Source: Prolixibacteraceae bacterium
Lineage (GTDB): Bacteria > Bacteroidota > Bacteroidia > Bacteroidales > Prolixibacteraceae
Assembly: GCA_007116765.1 (NCBI GenBank)
Contig: SKHV01000469.1
Span: 1 to 12,406, forward strand
Length of the DNA stretch: 12,406 nt
Reading direction: 5' to 3'
In this document: positions 5,963-11,408 of the stretch, piece by piece
Layout: each line of letters opens with the position of its first letter
Numbering within the stretch: the stretch's first letter is position 1
Translations under genes and position numbers: made by a program
The notes under the pieces: generated by a model
The model's database searches: none
Seen by the model: only the letters and a program-made list of their open reading frames with translations
What the model was told of the DNA's origin: nothing

Positions 5963-6997
5963 ATGAACCCACTAAGCAAATTGCTTCGAAAGAACATTGC
6001 AAATTTAAAACCTTACTCCTCCGCCCGCGACGAGTTTAGCGGCAGTGCATCGGTATTTCTCGATGCCAACGAAAATCCATACGACACTGGCTACAATCGA
6101 TATCCAGATCCGTACCAGCAGGAGGTGAAAAAACGAATTGCCGAAATTAAGGATGTTGATCCAGCGCAAATATTTCTTGGTAACGGCAGCGATGAGCCCA
6201 TCGATTTGCTGTTCCGTGCCTTTTGCAACCCGGGAGTCGATAATGTGGTGGCCATTGAACCATCGTACGGAATGTACACTGTTTCGGCCGGAATTAACGA
6301 TGTGGAAGTGAAGAAAGTGCTGCTCACCGAAAATTTTGAACTCGAAAGCGAAAAGGTATTGGCAGTTGCAGATGACAAGACAAAGCTCATTTTTTTATGT
6401 TCACCCAATAACCCCTCGGGGAATTTGCTGAATAGTGATGAAATTATCAGCATTGTCAGAAATTTTAATGGTTTGGTAGTAGTCGATGAAGCTTACATCG
6501 ACTTTGCACCCGGTGAAAGTCTTCTGCCCGAATTGGATAAATACCCCAACCTGGTGGTTTTGCAAACATTCTCGAAAGCATGGGGACTGGCCGGCATACG
6601 CCTTGGAATGGCATTTGCTTCGCCCGAAATAGTGGCTGTATTGAGCAAAATAAAATACCCTTACAACATCAATTCGCTTACACAACAACGGGTAATGCAG
6701 TCATTACAAAACGTTGATGAAAAAGACCAATGGGTGAATACCATTATTGCTGAACGCGAAAAACTGGCAAAAGAGCTCGAACAGTTTAAATTTGTGAGAA
6801 AGATTTACCCGAGCGATTCCAACTTCCTTTTGGTTAAAATGGACGGAGCCCGTGAAAAGTTTGAATACCTTATGAGCGAAGGTGTTATTGTACGCGACCG
6901 CTCAAAAATAAGCCTCTGCGAAGGAAGCCTGCGCATTACGATTGGAAGCCATGAGGAAAATCAGGAGCTAATAGATAAAATGAATGGATTGAAATAA
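5963..6997 (+). CDS. hisC: histidinol-phosphate aminotransferase
   Basis: A PLP-dependent class II aminotransferase that converts imidazole-acetol phosphate and glutamate to histidinol phosphate. With the ATG at 5963 it has 344 residues, normal for the family. Motifs are LDANENPY (33-40), NRYPDP (45-50), GNGSDEPIDLLFRAF (73-87), SPNNPSGN (147-154), VVVDEAYIDF (172-181) and the PLP lysine K205 in TFSKAWGLAGIRLGMA. The C-terminal RITIGSHEEN supplies the substrate-phosphate arginine. A TTG seven codons upstream (5942) would place the start inside the repeat array; ATG 5963, with AGGA four bases before it, is preferred. It is separated from hisD by the array-flanked insert and so may lack the tight translational coupling usual in this operon. 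Confidence 0.96.
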   Translation: MNPLSKLLRKNIANLKPYSSARDEFSGSASVFLDANENPYDTGYNRYPDPYQQEVKKRIAEIKDVDPAQIFLGNGSDEPIDLLFRAFCNPGVDNVVAIEPSYGMYTVSAGINDVEVKKVLLTENFELESEKVLAVADDKTKLIFLCSPNNPSGNLLNSDEIISIVRNFNGLVVVDEAYIDFAPGESLLPELDKYPNLVVLQTFSKAWGLAGIRLGMAFASPEIVAVLSKIKYPYNINSLTQQRVMQSLQNVDEKDQWVNTIIAEREKLAKELEQFKFVRKIYPSDSNFLLVKMDGAREKFEYLMSEGVIVRDRSKISLCEGSLRITIGSHEENQELIDKMNGLK

Positions 6998-6999
6998 AA

Positions 7000-7083
7000 C
7001 TTGGTGATCTTTGTGATTGTACTTAGTGAACTTTGTGTTTAAACCACTAAGGACACAATGGATATTCACAAAGGAACACAAAG
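7000..7083 (+). repeat. inverted tandem-repeat pair between hisC and hisB, no cargo
   Basis: The left half repeats CTTTGTG/CTTAGTG-like units (CTTGGTGAT, CTTTGTGATTGTA, CTTAGTGAA, CTTTGTGTT). The right half repeats the complement (ACCACTAAGG, ACACAATGG, ATATTCACAAAGG, AACACAAAG). The two halves meet at a central TTTAAA near 7038-7043. It belongs to the same sequence family as the arms around the GxxExxY gene (8213-8252 and 8634-8680), but here the arms adjoin and enclose nothing. A frame reading through it from 7017 into hisB is considered non-native. Confidence 0.82.
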
Positions 7084-7094
7084 AAGCAAAAAAT

Positions 7095-8216
7095 ATGAAG
7101 AAAGCACTTTTTATTGATAGGGACGGAACCCTGGTCATTGAACCTCCGGTTGACTACCAACTCGACAGCCTCGAAAAACTCGAGTTTTACCCGGGTGTGT
7201 TCCGCAACATGCATTTCATTGCCAAAAACCTCGATTACGAGCTGGTTATGGTTACCAATCAGGACGGGCTGGGAACCGAATCGTTCCCCGAAGAAACCTT
7301 TTGGCCGGCGCACAATAAAATGCTCAAAGCCTTCGAGGGCGAAGGGGTGATATTCGATGATATCCTCATCGACCGTAGTTTTCCGGCCGACAATGCACCT
7401 ACCCGTAAGCCGCGTACCGGCATGATGGGTAAATACATGGACGGCAGCTACGACCTGAGCAACAGTTACGTAATTGGCGACCGGCTTACCGATGTGGAAT
7501 TGGCGAAGAACATGGGCTGCAAGGCCATTTGGCTCAGCAACGAGCCCGATGAGCTATTGTCAGAAAAAGGTCTGGCCGATGTTTGTGTGCTCAAAACCAC
7601 CAACTGGGACGAGGTGTATGCCGAAGTGGCCAAAACCGACCGTACCGCCACGGTGAAGCGCACAACCAAAGAAACCGACATTGATGTGTGGCTCGACCTC
7701 GACGGCACGGGCAAAACCCAAATATCGACAGAATTAGGCTTTTTCGACCACATGCTGGAACAAATTGGCCGCCACTCGGGCATCGACCTTAAAATAATAG
7801 TGAAAGGCGACCTCGAAGTGGACGAGCACCACACCATTGAAGATACAGCCCTGGCTTTGGGCGAAGCTTTCTTGAAAGCACTAGGAAACAAGCGAGGCAT
7901 TGAGCGTTACGGTTTTTGCCTGCCCATGGACGACTGTCTCATTCAGGTAGCACTCGACTTTGGTGGCCGCCCGTGGCTGGTTTGGGATGCCAATTTCACC
8001 CGCGAACGTGTTGGCGACATGCCCACCGAAATGTTCCTGCACTTTTTTAAATCGTTCAGCGATGCATCAAAGTGTAACCTCAACATTAAAGCCGAAGGGC
8101 AAAACGAGCACCACAAAATCGAAGGCATTTTTAAAGCCCTGGCCAAAGCCATCAAAATGGCAATAAAGAAAGATGTGTTCAACTTTGAACTGCCCAGTAC
8201 CAAAGGAGTGCTTTAA
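7095..8216 (+). CDS. hisB: bifunctional histidinol-phosphatase / imidazoleglycerol-phosphate dehydratase
   Basis: A 373-residue fusion catalysing two steps. The N-terminal HAD phosphatase (1-165) has the nucleophile motif DRDGT (D8, D10), MVTNQDG (52-58) and the distal VIGDRLTDVELAKN (126-139). The loop DRSFPADNAPTRKPRTGM (93-110) lacks the Cys/His zinc ligands of the E. coli phosphatase, which as I recall is usual in Bacteroidota. The dehydratase domain (about 185-373) has FFDHMLEQIGRHSG (216-229), DEHHTIED (243-250) and NEHHKIEG (337-344), the manganese-binding histidine motifs. The frame opens at 7017, but those 26 codons are repeat DNA; ATG 7095 gives the standard MKKALFIDRDGT start. Its stop codon TAA (8214-8216) lies inside the repeat TTAACCACAAAG. 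Confidence 0.97.
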   Translation: MKKALFIDRDGTLVIEPPVDYQLDSLEKLEFYPGVFRNMHFIAKNLDYELVMVTNQDGLGTESFPEETFWPAHNKMLKAFEGEGVIFDDILIDRSFPADNAPTRKPRTGMMGKYMDGSYDLSNSYVIGDRLTDVELAKNMGCKAIWLSNEPDELLSEKGLADVCVLKTTNWDEVYAEVAKTDRTATVKRTTKETDIDVWLDLDGTGKTQISTELGFFDHMLEQIGRHSGIDLKIIVKGDLEVDEHHTIEDTALALGEAFLKALGNKRGIERYGFCLPMDDCLIQVALDFGGRPWLVWDANFTRERVGDMPTEMFLHFFKSFSDASKCNLNIKAEGQNEHHKIEGIFKALAKAIKMAIKKDVFNFELPSTKGVL

Positions 8217-8252
8217 CCACAAAGAACACGAAGTACTTCACTAAGGAACACT
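8213..8252 (+). repeat. CACAAAG-type array, left arm around the GxxExxY gene
   Basis: TTAACCACAAAG at 8213-8224 is followed by AACACGAAG, TACTTCACTAAGG and AACACTAG, all variants of a CACAAAG/CACTAAG unit. The first 12 bases are a perfect inverted copy of CTTTGTGGTTAA at 8667-8678 on the far side of the GxxExxY gene. The hisB stop codon is contained in the repeat. Confidence 0.85.
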
Positions 8253-8258
8253 AGCAAT

Positions 8259-8630
8259 ATGGAAAGAGAAGATATATTTAAAAAGGTATTAGATTGTGCA
8301 TTTAAAGTACACACAGCTCTTGGTCCGGGATTGTTGGAGAGTGCTTATGAAGAATGTCTTTTCTATGAACTGAGAAAAGCAGGGCTCAAAGTCGAAAAAC
8401 AAAAAACATTGCCTTTAGTTTATGAAGAAATTAGCTTAGATGCTGGATATAGAATTGACTTATTTGTTGAAAATCAAGTAATCATTGAATTAAAAGCCGT
8501 TGATGAATTGAATGATGTTCATCTTGCACAAATTTTAACCTATTTGAAGCTTTCAAAATGCAAACTGGGTTTATTAGTTAATTTCAATGTAAAACACTTG
8601 AAAGACGGAATAAGAAGAGTGATTTATTAA
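8259..8630 (+). CDS. GxxExxY protein, PD-(D/E)XK-like
   Basis: A 123-residue protein with the family motif GLLESAY (G24, E27, Y30), of the GxxExxY family (TIGR04256-like). Beyond the motif it shows GYRIDLFVENQVIIELKA: D67, E77 and K79 are spaced like a PD-(D/E)XK nuclease core, and HLAQILTYLKLSK (88-100) fits the following helix with a conserved Gln. This suggests a nuclease-like fold, but the family has no firm function. It interrupts hisB-purU, has AT-rich codon choice (many TTA, AAA, GAA) unlike flanking hisB, and is enclosed by inverted CACAAAG-type arrays with perfect 12-base ends. The ATG at 8259 starts a typical family N-terminus. It probably rides on the his transcript. Confidence 0.88.
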   Translation: MEREDIFKKVLDCAFKVHTALGPGLLESAYEECLFYELRKAGLKVEKQKTLPLVYEEISLDAGYRIDLFVENQVIIELKAVDELNDVHLAQILTYLKLSKCKLGLLVNFNVKHLKDGIRRVIY

Positions 8631-8633
8631 TAA

Positions 8634-8680
8634 ACCATTGTGTGCTTTGTGTTGAACTTAGTGCACCTTTGTGGTTAACC
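8634..8680 (+). repeat. CTTTGTG-type array, right arm around the GxxExxY gene
   Basis: CCATTGTGTG, CTTTGTGTTGAA, CTTAGTGCAC and CTTTGTGGTTAA are inverted variants of the left-arm unit. CTTTGTGGTTAA (8667-8678) is the exact reverse complement of 8213-8224. The array ends about 10 bases before the purU ATG, and a GTG-started extension of purU from 8642 would translate it. Confidence 0.85.
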
Positions 8681-8689
8681 AAAAACATT

Positions 8690-9574
8690 ATGAAACGAAT
8701 ACAACCAAAAACAGAACAAAAGAAAACAGCAATATTGTTACTGCACTGCCCCGACAAGCAAGGCTTGCTGGCACTGGTAACCGAATTTATCAATAAGAAT
8801 AACGGGAACATTCTTTATCTCGACCAGCATGTCGACCGCGAAGAAAAGCTTTTCTACATGCGGGTTGAATGGGAACTTGAGAATTTCATGATTCCCCGAG
8901 ATAAAATTGCCGACTATTTTGAAACTTTATTAGCCAACAAGTACGAAATGAACTTTAACCTTTACTTTTCGGACGCACGTCCGCGTATGGCTATTTTTGT
9001 ATCGAAAATGTCGCACTGCCTTTTCGATCTGTTGGCGCGTTATACCGCTGGCGAGTGGAATGTGGATATACCACTAATAATCAGCAATCACCCCGACATG
9101 CAACCCGTTGCTGAAGGTTTTGGGATAGAATACCATCATTTTCCTATTAACCGGGAAAACAAAGCTGAGCAGGAAGCCAAAGAGTTAGCTTTGCTGAAGG
9201 AACATAAGGTGAATTTCATTGTGCTGGCTAGGTATATGCAAATCATCAGCGACGATTTTATTACCCATTACCCCAATAAAATCATCAACATACACCATTC
9301 GTTTTTACCGGCATTTGTAGGGGCAAAACCTTACCATGCGGCACACGAGCGCGGAGTAAAAATAATTGGAGCAACAAGCCATTATGTTACAAAAGAACTC
9401 GATGCCGGGCCAATAATCAAGCAGGATATTGCGCGCATAAGCCACAAGGACACCGTGAACAACCTTGTTGCCAAAGGGCGCGACCTCGAGAAAATTGTTC
9501 TGTCGAAAGCAGTTGCAAAACACATCGATCGTAAAATACTGGTTTACAACAACCGTACGGTAGTTTTTAGTTAA
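8690..9574 (+). CDS. purU: formyltetrahydrofolate deformylase
   Basis: Hydrolyses 10-formyltetrahydrofolate to formate and tetrahydrofolate, balancing the one-carbon pool and supplying formate. With the ATG at 8690 it has 294 residues. An N-terminal ACT domain (about 12-95) begins TAILLLHCPDKQGLLALVTE. The formyltransferase-like catalytic domain shows VLARYMQII (178-186), the active-site N200/H202 in IINIHHSFLPAFVGAKPY, GATSHYV, and D238 in ELDAGPIIKQD. These residues match the PurU/PurN catalytic set. It lies between hisB and hisH, so it should be expressed under the his attenuator. A plausible link, by inference, is that histidine synthesis releases AICAR, whose recycling uses 10-formyltetrahydrofolate. 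A GTG at 8642 would add 16 repeat-encoded residues and is rejected. Confidence 0.95.
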   Translation: MKRIQPKTEQKKTAILLLHCPDKQGLLALVTEFINKNNGNILYLDQHVDREEKLFYMRVEWELENFMIPRDKIADYFETLLANKYEMNFNLYFSDARPRMAIFVSKMSHCLFDLLARYTAGEWNVDIPLIISNHPDMQPVAEGFGIEYHHFPINRENKAEQEAKELALLKEHKVNFIVLARYMQIISDDFITHYPNKIINIHHSFLPAFVGAKPYHAAHERGVKIIGATSHYVTKELDAGPIIKQDIARISHKDTVNNLVAKGRDLEKIVLSKAVAKHIDRKILVYNNRTVVFS

Positions 9575-9590
9575 TTTATTACAAAACGCT

Positions 9591-10166
9591 ATGAAACAAA
9601 TAGAAAGTAAGTATTCAAAAATACTTTTTAGTTTTTGTGTCACATTTATATTTCTTTTTGTGACTGCAAACAAAGCTTATTCACAAGCCTTTCAGCAGGA
9701 AATACCCGAAGAATACAGCTTCGTTATCAACATTGGGGATACCGTGCCCGATTTCTATTTCACACTAAGCAACGGAACCGAAACCCACATAAGAAAATTC
9801 AGGGGCGGTGTGGTACTACTACAGTTTACGGCTAGTTGGTGCGGGGTTTGCCGACGAAAAATGCCTCATTACGAAAGCAAAATATGGCAAAAGCATAAGC
9901 ACAATGCCGAATTCGACCTTTATGGGATAACACTTAAAGAGTCGCCCGAAAAAACATTGGCATTTCAAGAAGAAATGGGAATCACTTATTCGCTTGCCAG
10001 CGACCCCGACGGGCATATATTCAGCAAATTTGCACAAGCCAATGCCGGAGTAACCCGAAGCGTGCTTATCGACCGCGATGGGCGCATTGCCTATGTAACG
10101 CGGCTTTTCAACAACGAAGAATTTGAAGGACTTCAAAAGGTAATTGAATCGTTGTTAAGCGAATAA
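9591..10166 (+). CDS. exported TlpA/ResA-like thioredoxin-fold protein
   Basis: A 191-residue protein. A basic start and hydrophobic stretch (ILFSFCVTFIFLFV, 11-24) followed by ANKAYSQA indicate a Sec signal peptide with cleavage near residues 31-33, so it should act in the periplasm. The thioredoxin fold (about 46-188) has VPDFYF, the redox motif WCGVC (C84, C87) in FTASWCGVCRRKMPHYE, and VLIDRDGRI (158-166). The segment before it reads AGVTRS where TlpA-type proteins normally have a cis-proline (GxPxT). T155 appears to take that place, which is more like peroxiredoxins. It follows purU by 16 bases without a repeat array, so the two probably entered together. Its stop codon merges with the next array. 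Its role relative to histidine synthesis is unknown. Confidence 0.85.
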   Translation: MKQIESKYSKILFSFCVTFIFLFVTANKAYSQAFQQEIPEEYSFVINIGDTVPDFYFTLSNGTETHIRKFRGGVVLLQFTASWCGVCRRKMPHYESKIWQKHKHNAEFDLYGITLKESPEKTLAFQEEMGITYSLASDPDGHIFSKFAQANAGVTRSVLIDRDGRIAYVTRLFNNEEFEGLQKVIESLLSE

Positions 10167-10192
10167 GTGCATGAGTGCATAAGTACATAAGG
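10163..10192 (+). repeat. 8-base-period array, left arm around the second four-helix gene
   Basis: AATAAGTGC, ATGAGTGC, ATAAGTAC and ATAAGG repeat with a step of 8 bases. The tlpA stop codon TAA (10164-10166) is part of the first unit. The complementary family, CTTATGAA units, occurs on the far side of the gene that follows. Confidence 0.8.
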
Positions 10193-10224
10193 CAATAAAG
10201 TTAAATATTCACTAAAACAAACAC

Positions 10225-10587
10225 ATGAAGTCGTATAGAGAGTTTGTAGCATGGCAAAAAGCAATGGAATTTGTAACTTCGGTTTATAAACAGACCCAAA
10301 TGTTTCCCAAAGAAGAGCTTTTTGGGTTGACGTCACAACTTAGGAGGGCTGCTGTATCTGTTCCAAGTAACTTTGCCGAAGGATTTGGTCGTAATGGAAA
10401 CAATCAATTTCTTCAATTTATCAGAATTGCAATTGGTTCTTTATATGAATGTCAAACCCAACTTGAAATTGCCATGAACATTGAATATCTGAGAGAGGAA
10501 CAATTTCAAACGATATATAAAAATTCACGCGAAGTTGAAGCACTTCTTCGTGGTTTAGAAAAAAAACTGGAGAGCAATAAAAAATAA
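10225..10587 (+). CDS. four-helix bundle protein (S23/IVP family), second copy
   Basis: A 120-residue helical protein of the 23S rRNA intervening-sequence family. It starts MKSYREFVAWQKAMEFVTSV, a common family N-terminus (xFxxWQKA). It has LRRAAVSVPSNFAEGFGR (39-56), with the signature SxPxNxAEGxGR, and FLQFIRIAIGSLYE (62-75). It differs in most residues from the copy at 5485-5862, so the two did not arise by recent local duplication. Base composition is AT-rich relative to hisH. It interrupts tlpA-hisH and is enclosed by inverted 8-base-period arrays. Function unknown; the family fold is shared with Avd, but no reverse transcriptase or variable repeat is in the window. The ATG at 10225 is well supported by the family start. 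Confidence 0.92.
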   Translation: MKSYREFVAWQKAMEFVTSVYKQTQMFPKEELFGLTSQLRRAAVSVPSNFAEGFGRNGNNQFLQFIRIAIGSLYECQTQLEIAMNIEYLREEQFQTIYKNSREVEALLRGLEKKLESNKK

Positions 10588-10610
10588 TGAGTTTTTTATA
10601 AGCACTGATT

Positions 10611-10673
10611 CTTATGAACTCAGAACTTATAAACTCATGAACTTATGAACTTAGCAACTTATGAACTTAGCAA
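10611..10673 (+). repeat. 8-base-period array, right arm, running into hisH
   Basis: Units of CTTATGAA, CTCAGAA, CTTATAAA, CTCATGAA, CTTATGAA, CTTAGCAA, CTTATGAA and CTTAGCAA follow each other with an 8-base step (one 7-base unit). The last four form a perfect 16-base tandem duplication, CTTATGAACTTAGCAA at 10642-10657 and 10658-10673. The hisH ATG (10661) and its first four codons are in the second copy. Reverse-complemented units (TTCATAAG) match the left-arm family at 10163-10192. Confidence 0.9.
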
Positions 10674-11260
10674 TAATAAAATACAACGCGGGCAACATCG
10701 AATCGGTGAACAATGCCCTGATGCGCTTAGGGATAAAAGCTGAAATTACAGCCGACCCTGAAAAAATCCGTGCTGCCGACAAAGTGATTTTTCCCGGTGT
10801 GGGCGAAGCCAGTACCACCATGGCTTATCTAAGGGAACATAAACTCGACGAGCTCATACGCAGTTTGAAGCAGCCCGTTTTGGGTATTTGCCTTGGCCAG
10901 CAACTTATGTGTGCACACAGCGAAGAGGGCGACGTGGAATGCCTCGGCATTTTCGACGAAAAAGTAAAGCGATTCAAACCCGAAGCCGGACAAGAGTTCA
11001 TCACCAAAGTTCCGCACATGGGCTGGAACAGCATTCAGAATGTAAAAAGCGAAATCATGTCGGCCGATATCGAAGGGCAGTACGTGTATTTTGTGCACTC
11101 GTACTATGTTGAAGTGGGCGAACACACCGCCGCCACATGCAATTACATCAACCCGTTCAGTGCTGCACTGCACAAGGGTAACTTTTATGCCACGCAGTTT
11201 CACCCCGAGAAGAGCCAAAAAATAGGTGCGCGAATTTTGGAGAATTTTATCAATTTATAG
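10661..11260 (+). CDS. hisH: imidazole glycerol phosphate synthase, glutamine amidotransferase subunit
   Basis: Releases ammonia from glutamine and channels it to HisF, which makes imidazole glycerol phosphate and AICAR. At 199 residues it is a class I glutamine amidotransferase of normal length. The oxyanion strand region is VIFPGVGEAS (42-51). The catalytic triad is C77 in LGICLGQQLM, with H181 and E183 in ATQFHPEKSQ. HMGWN (119-123) is the conserved HisF-facing segment. Start choice: ATG 10661 gives MNLAIIKYNAGNIESVNNAL, which matches the family, while ATGs at 10637 and 10645 in earlier repeat units are respectively stopped and out of frame. The first codons are repeat-derived. HisF is not in the window, although hisA and hisF usually follow hisH; an ATPase gene comes next instead. 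Confidence 0.97.
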   Translation: MNLAIIKYNAGNIESVNNALMRLGIKAEITADPEKIRAADKVIFPGVGEASTTMAYLREHKLDELIRSLKQPVLGICLGQQLMCAHSEEGDVECLGIFDEKVKRFKPEAGQEFITKVPHMGWNSIQNVKSEIMSADIEGQYVYFVHSYYVEVGEHTAATCNYINPFSAALHKGNFYATQFHPEKSQKIGARILENFINL

Positions 11261-11320
11261 TGCATAAGTGCGATGTGCATAGGTGCATAAGTTCTCATGC
11301 AAGGCCACCACTTATGAACA
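11258..11320 (+). repeat. 8-base-period inverted repeat after hisH, no cargo
   Basis: TGCATAAG, TGCGATG, TGCATAGG and TGCATAAG follow the hisH stop codon directly. After about 19 bases an inverted unit CTTATGAA (11311-11318) appears. The family is the same as around the second four-helix gene (10163-10192 and 10611-10673). A hairpin can form between a TGCATAAG unit and CTTATGAA. The stretch from 11321 to 11408 is AT-rich and holds only the promoter-like box noted next. Confidence 0.75.
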
Positions 11321-11361
11321 CGAAAACTACAATAAAAATAGCCATATTCAATTTAGTGTGG

Positions 11362-11369
11362 TATATTTG
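11362..11369 (+). promoter_or_regulatory. Bacteroidota -7 box before the ATPase gene
   Basis: TATATTTG matches the TAnnTTTG consensus exactly, 39 bases before the ATPase ATG. No convincing TTTG -33 element is found 19-21 bases upstream. The box suggests the ATPase has its own promoter instead of depending on the his transcript. Confidence 0.45.
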
Positions 11370-11408
11370 CACTAATTAAAACCAATTAATGTATCACAGG
11401 CACACTTA

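Noticed and set aside
7017..7094. N-terminal extension of HisB (and similar extensions of HisC from 5942, PurU from 8642 and the four-helix protein from 5449)
   Set aside because: The extra codons are repeat-array DNA or use TTG/GTG starts. In each case an internal ATG gives the normal family N-terminus.
5485..10587. Diversity-generating retroelement, suggested by Avd-like four-helix-bundle proteins
   Set aside because: There is no reverse transcriptase and no template/variable repeat pair with adenine-specific differences. The fold similarity alone is not enough.
5485..10587. The two four-helix-bundle genes as a recent duplication
   Set aside because: Apart from the family signature the proteins differ at most positions and their flanking repeats have different units and periods, so separate arrivals are more likely.
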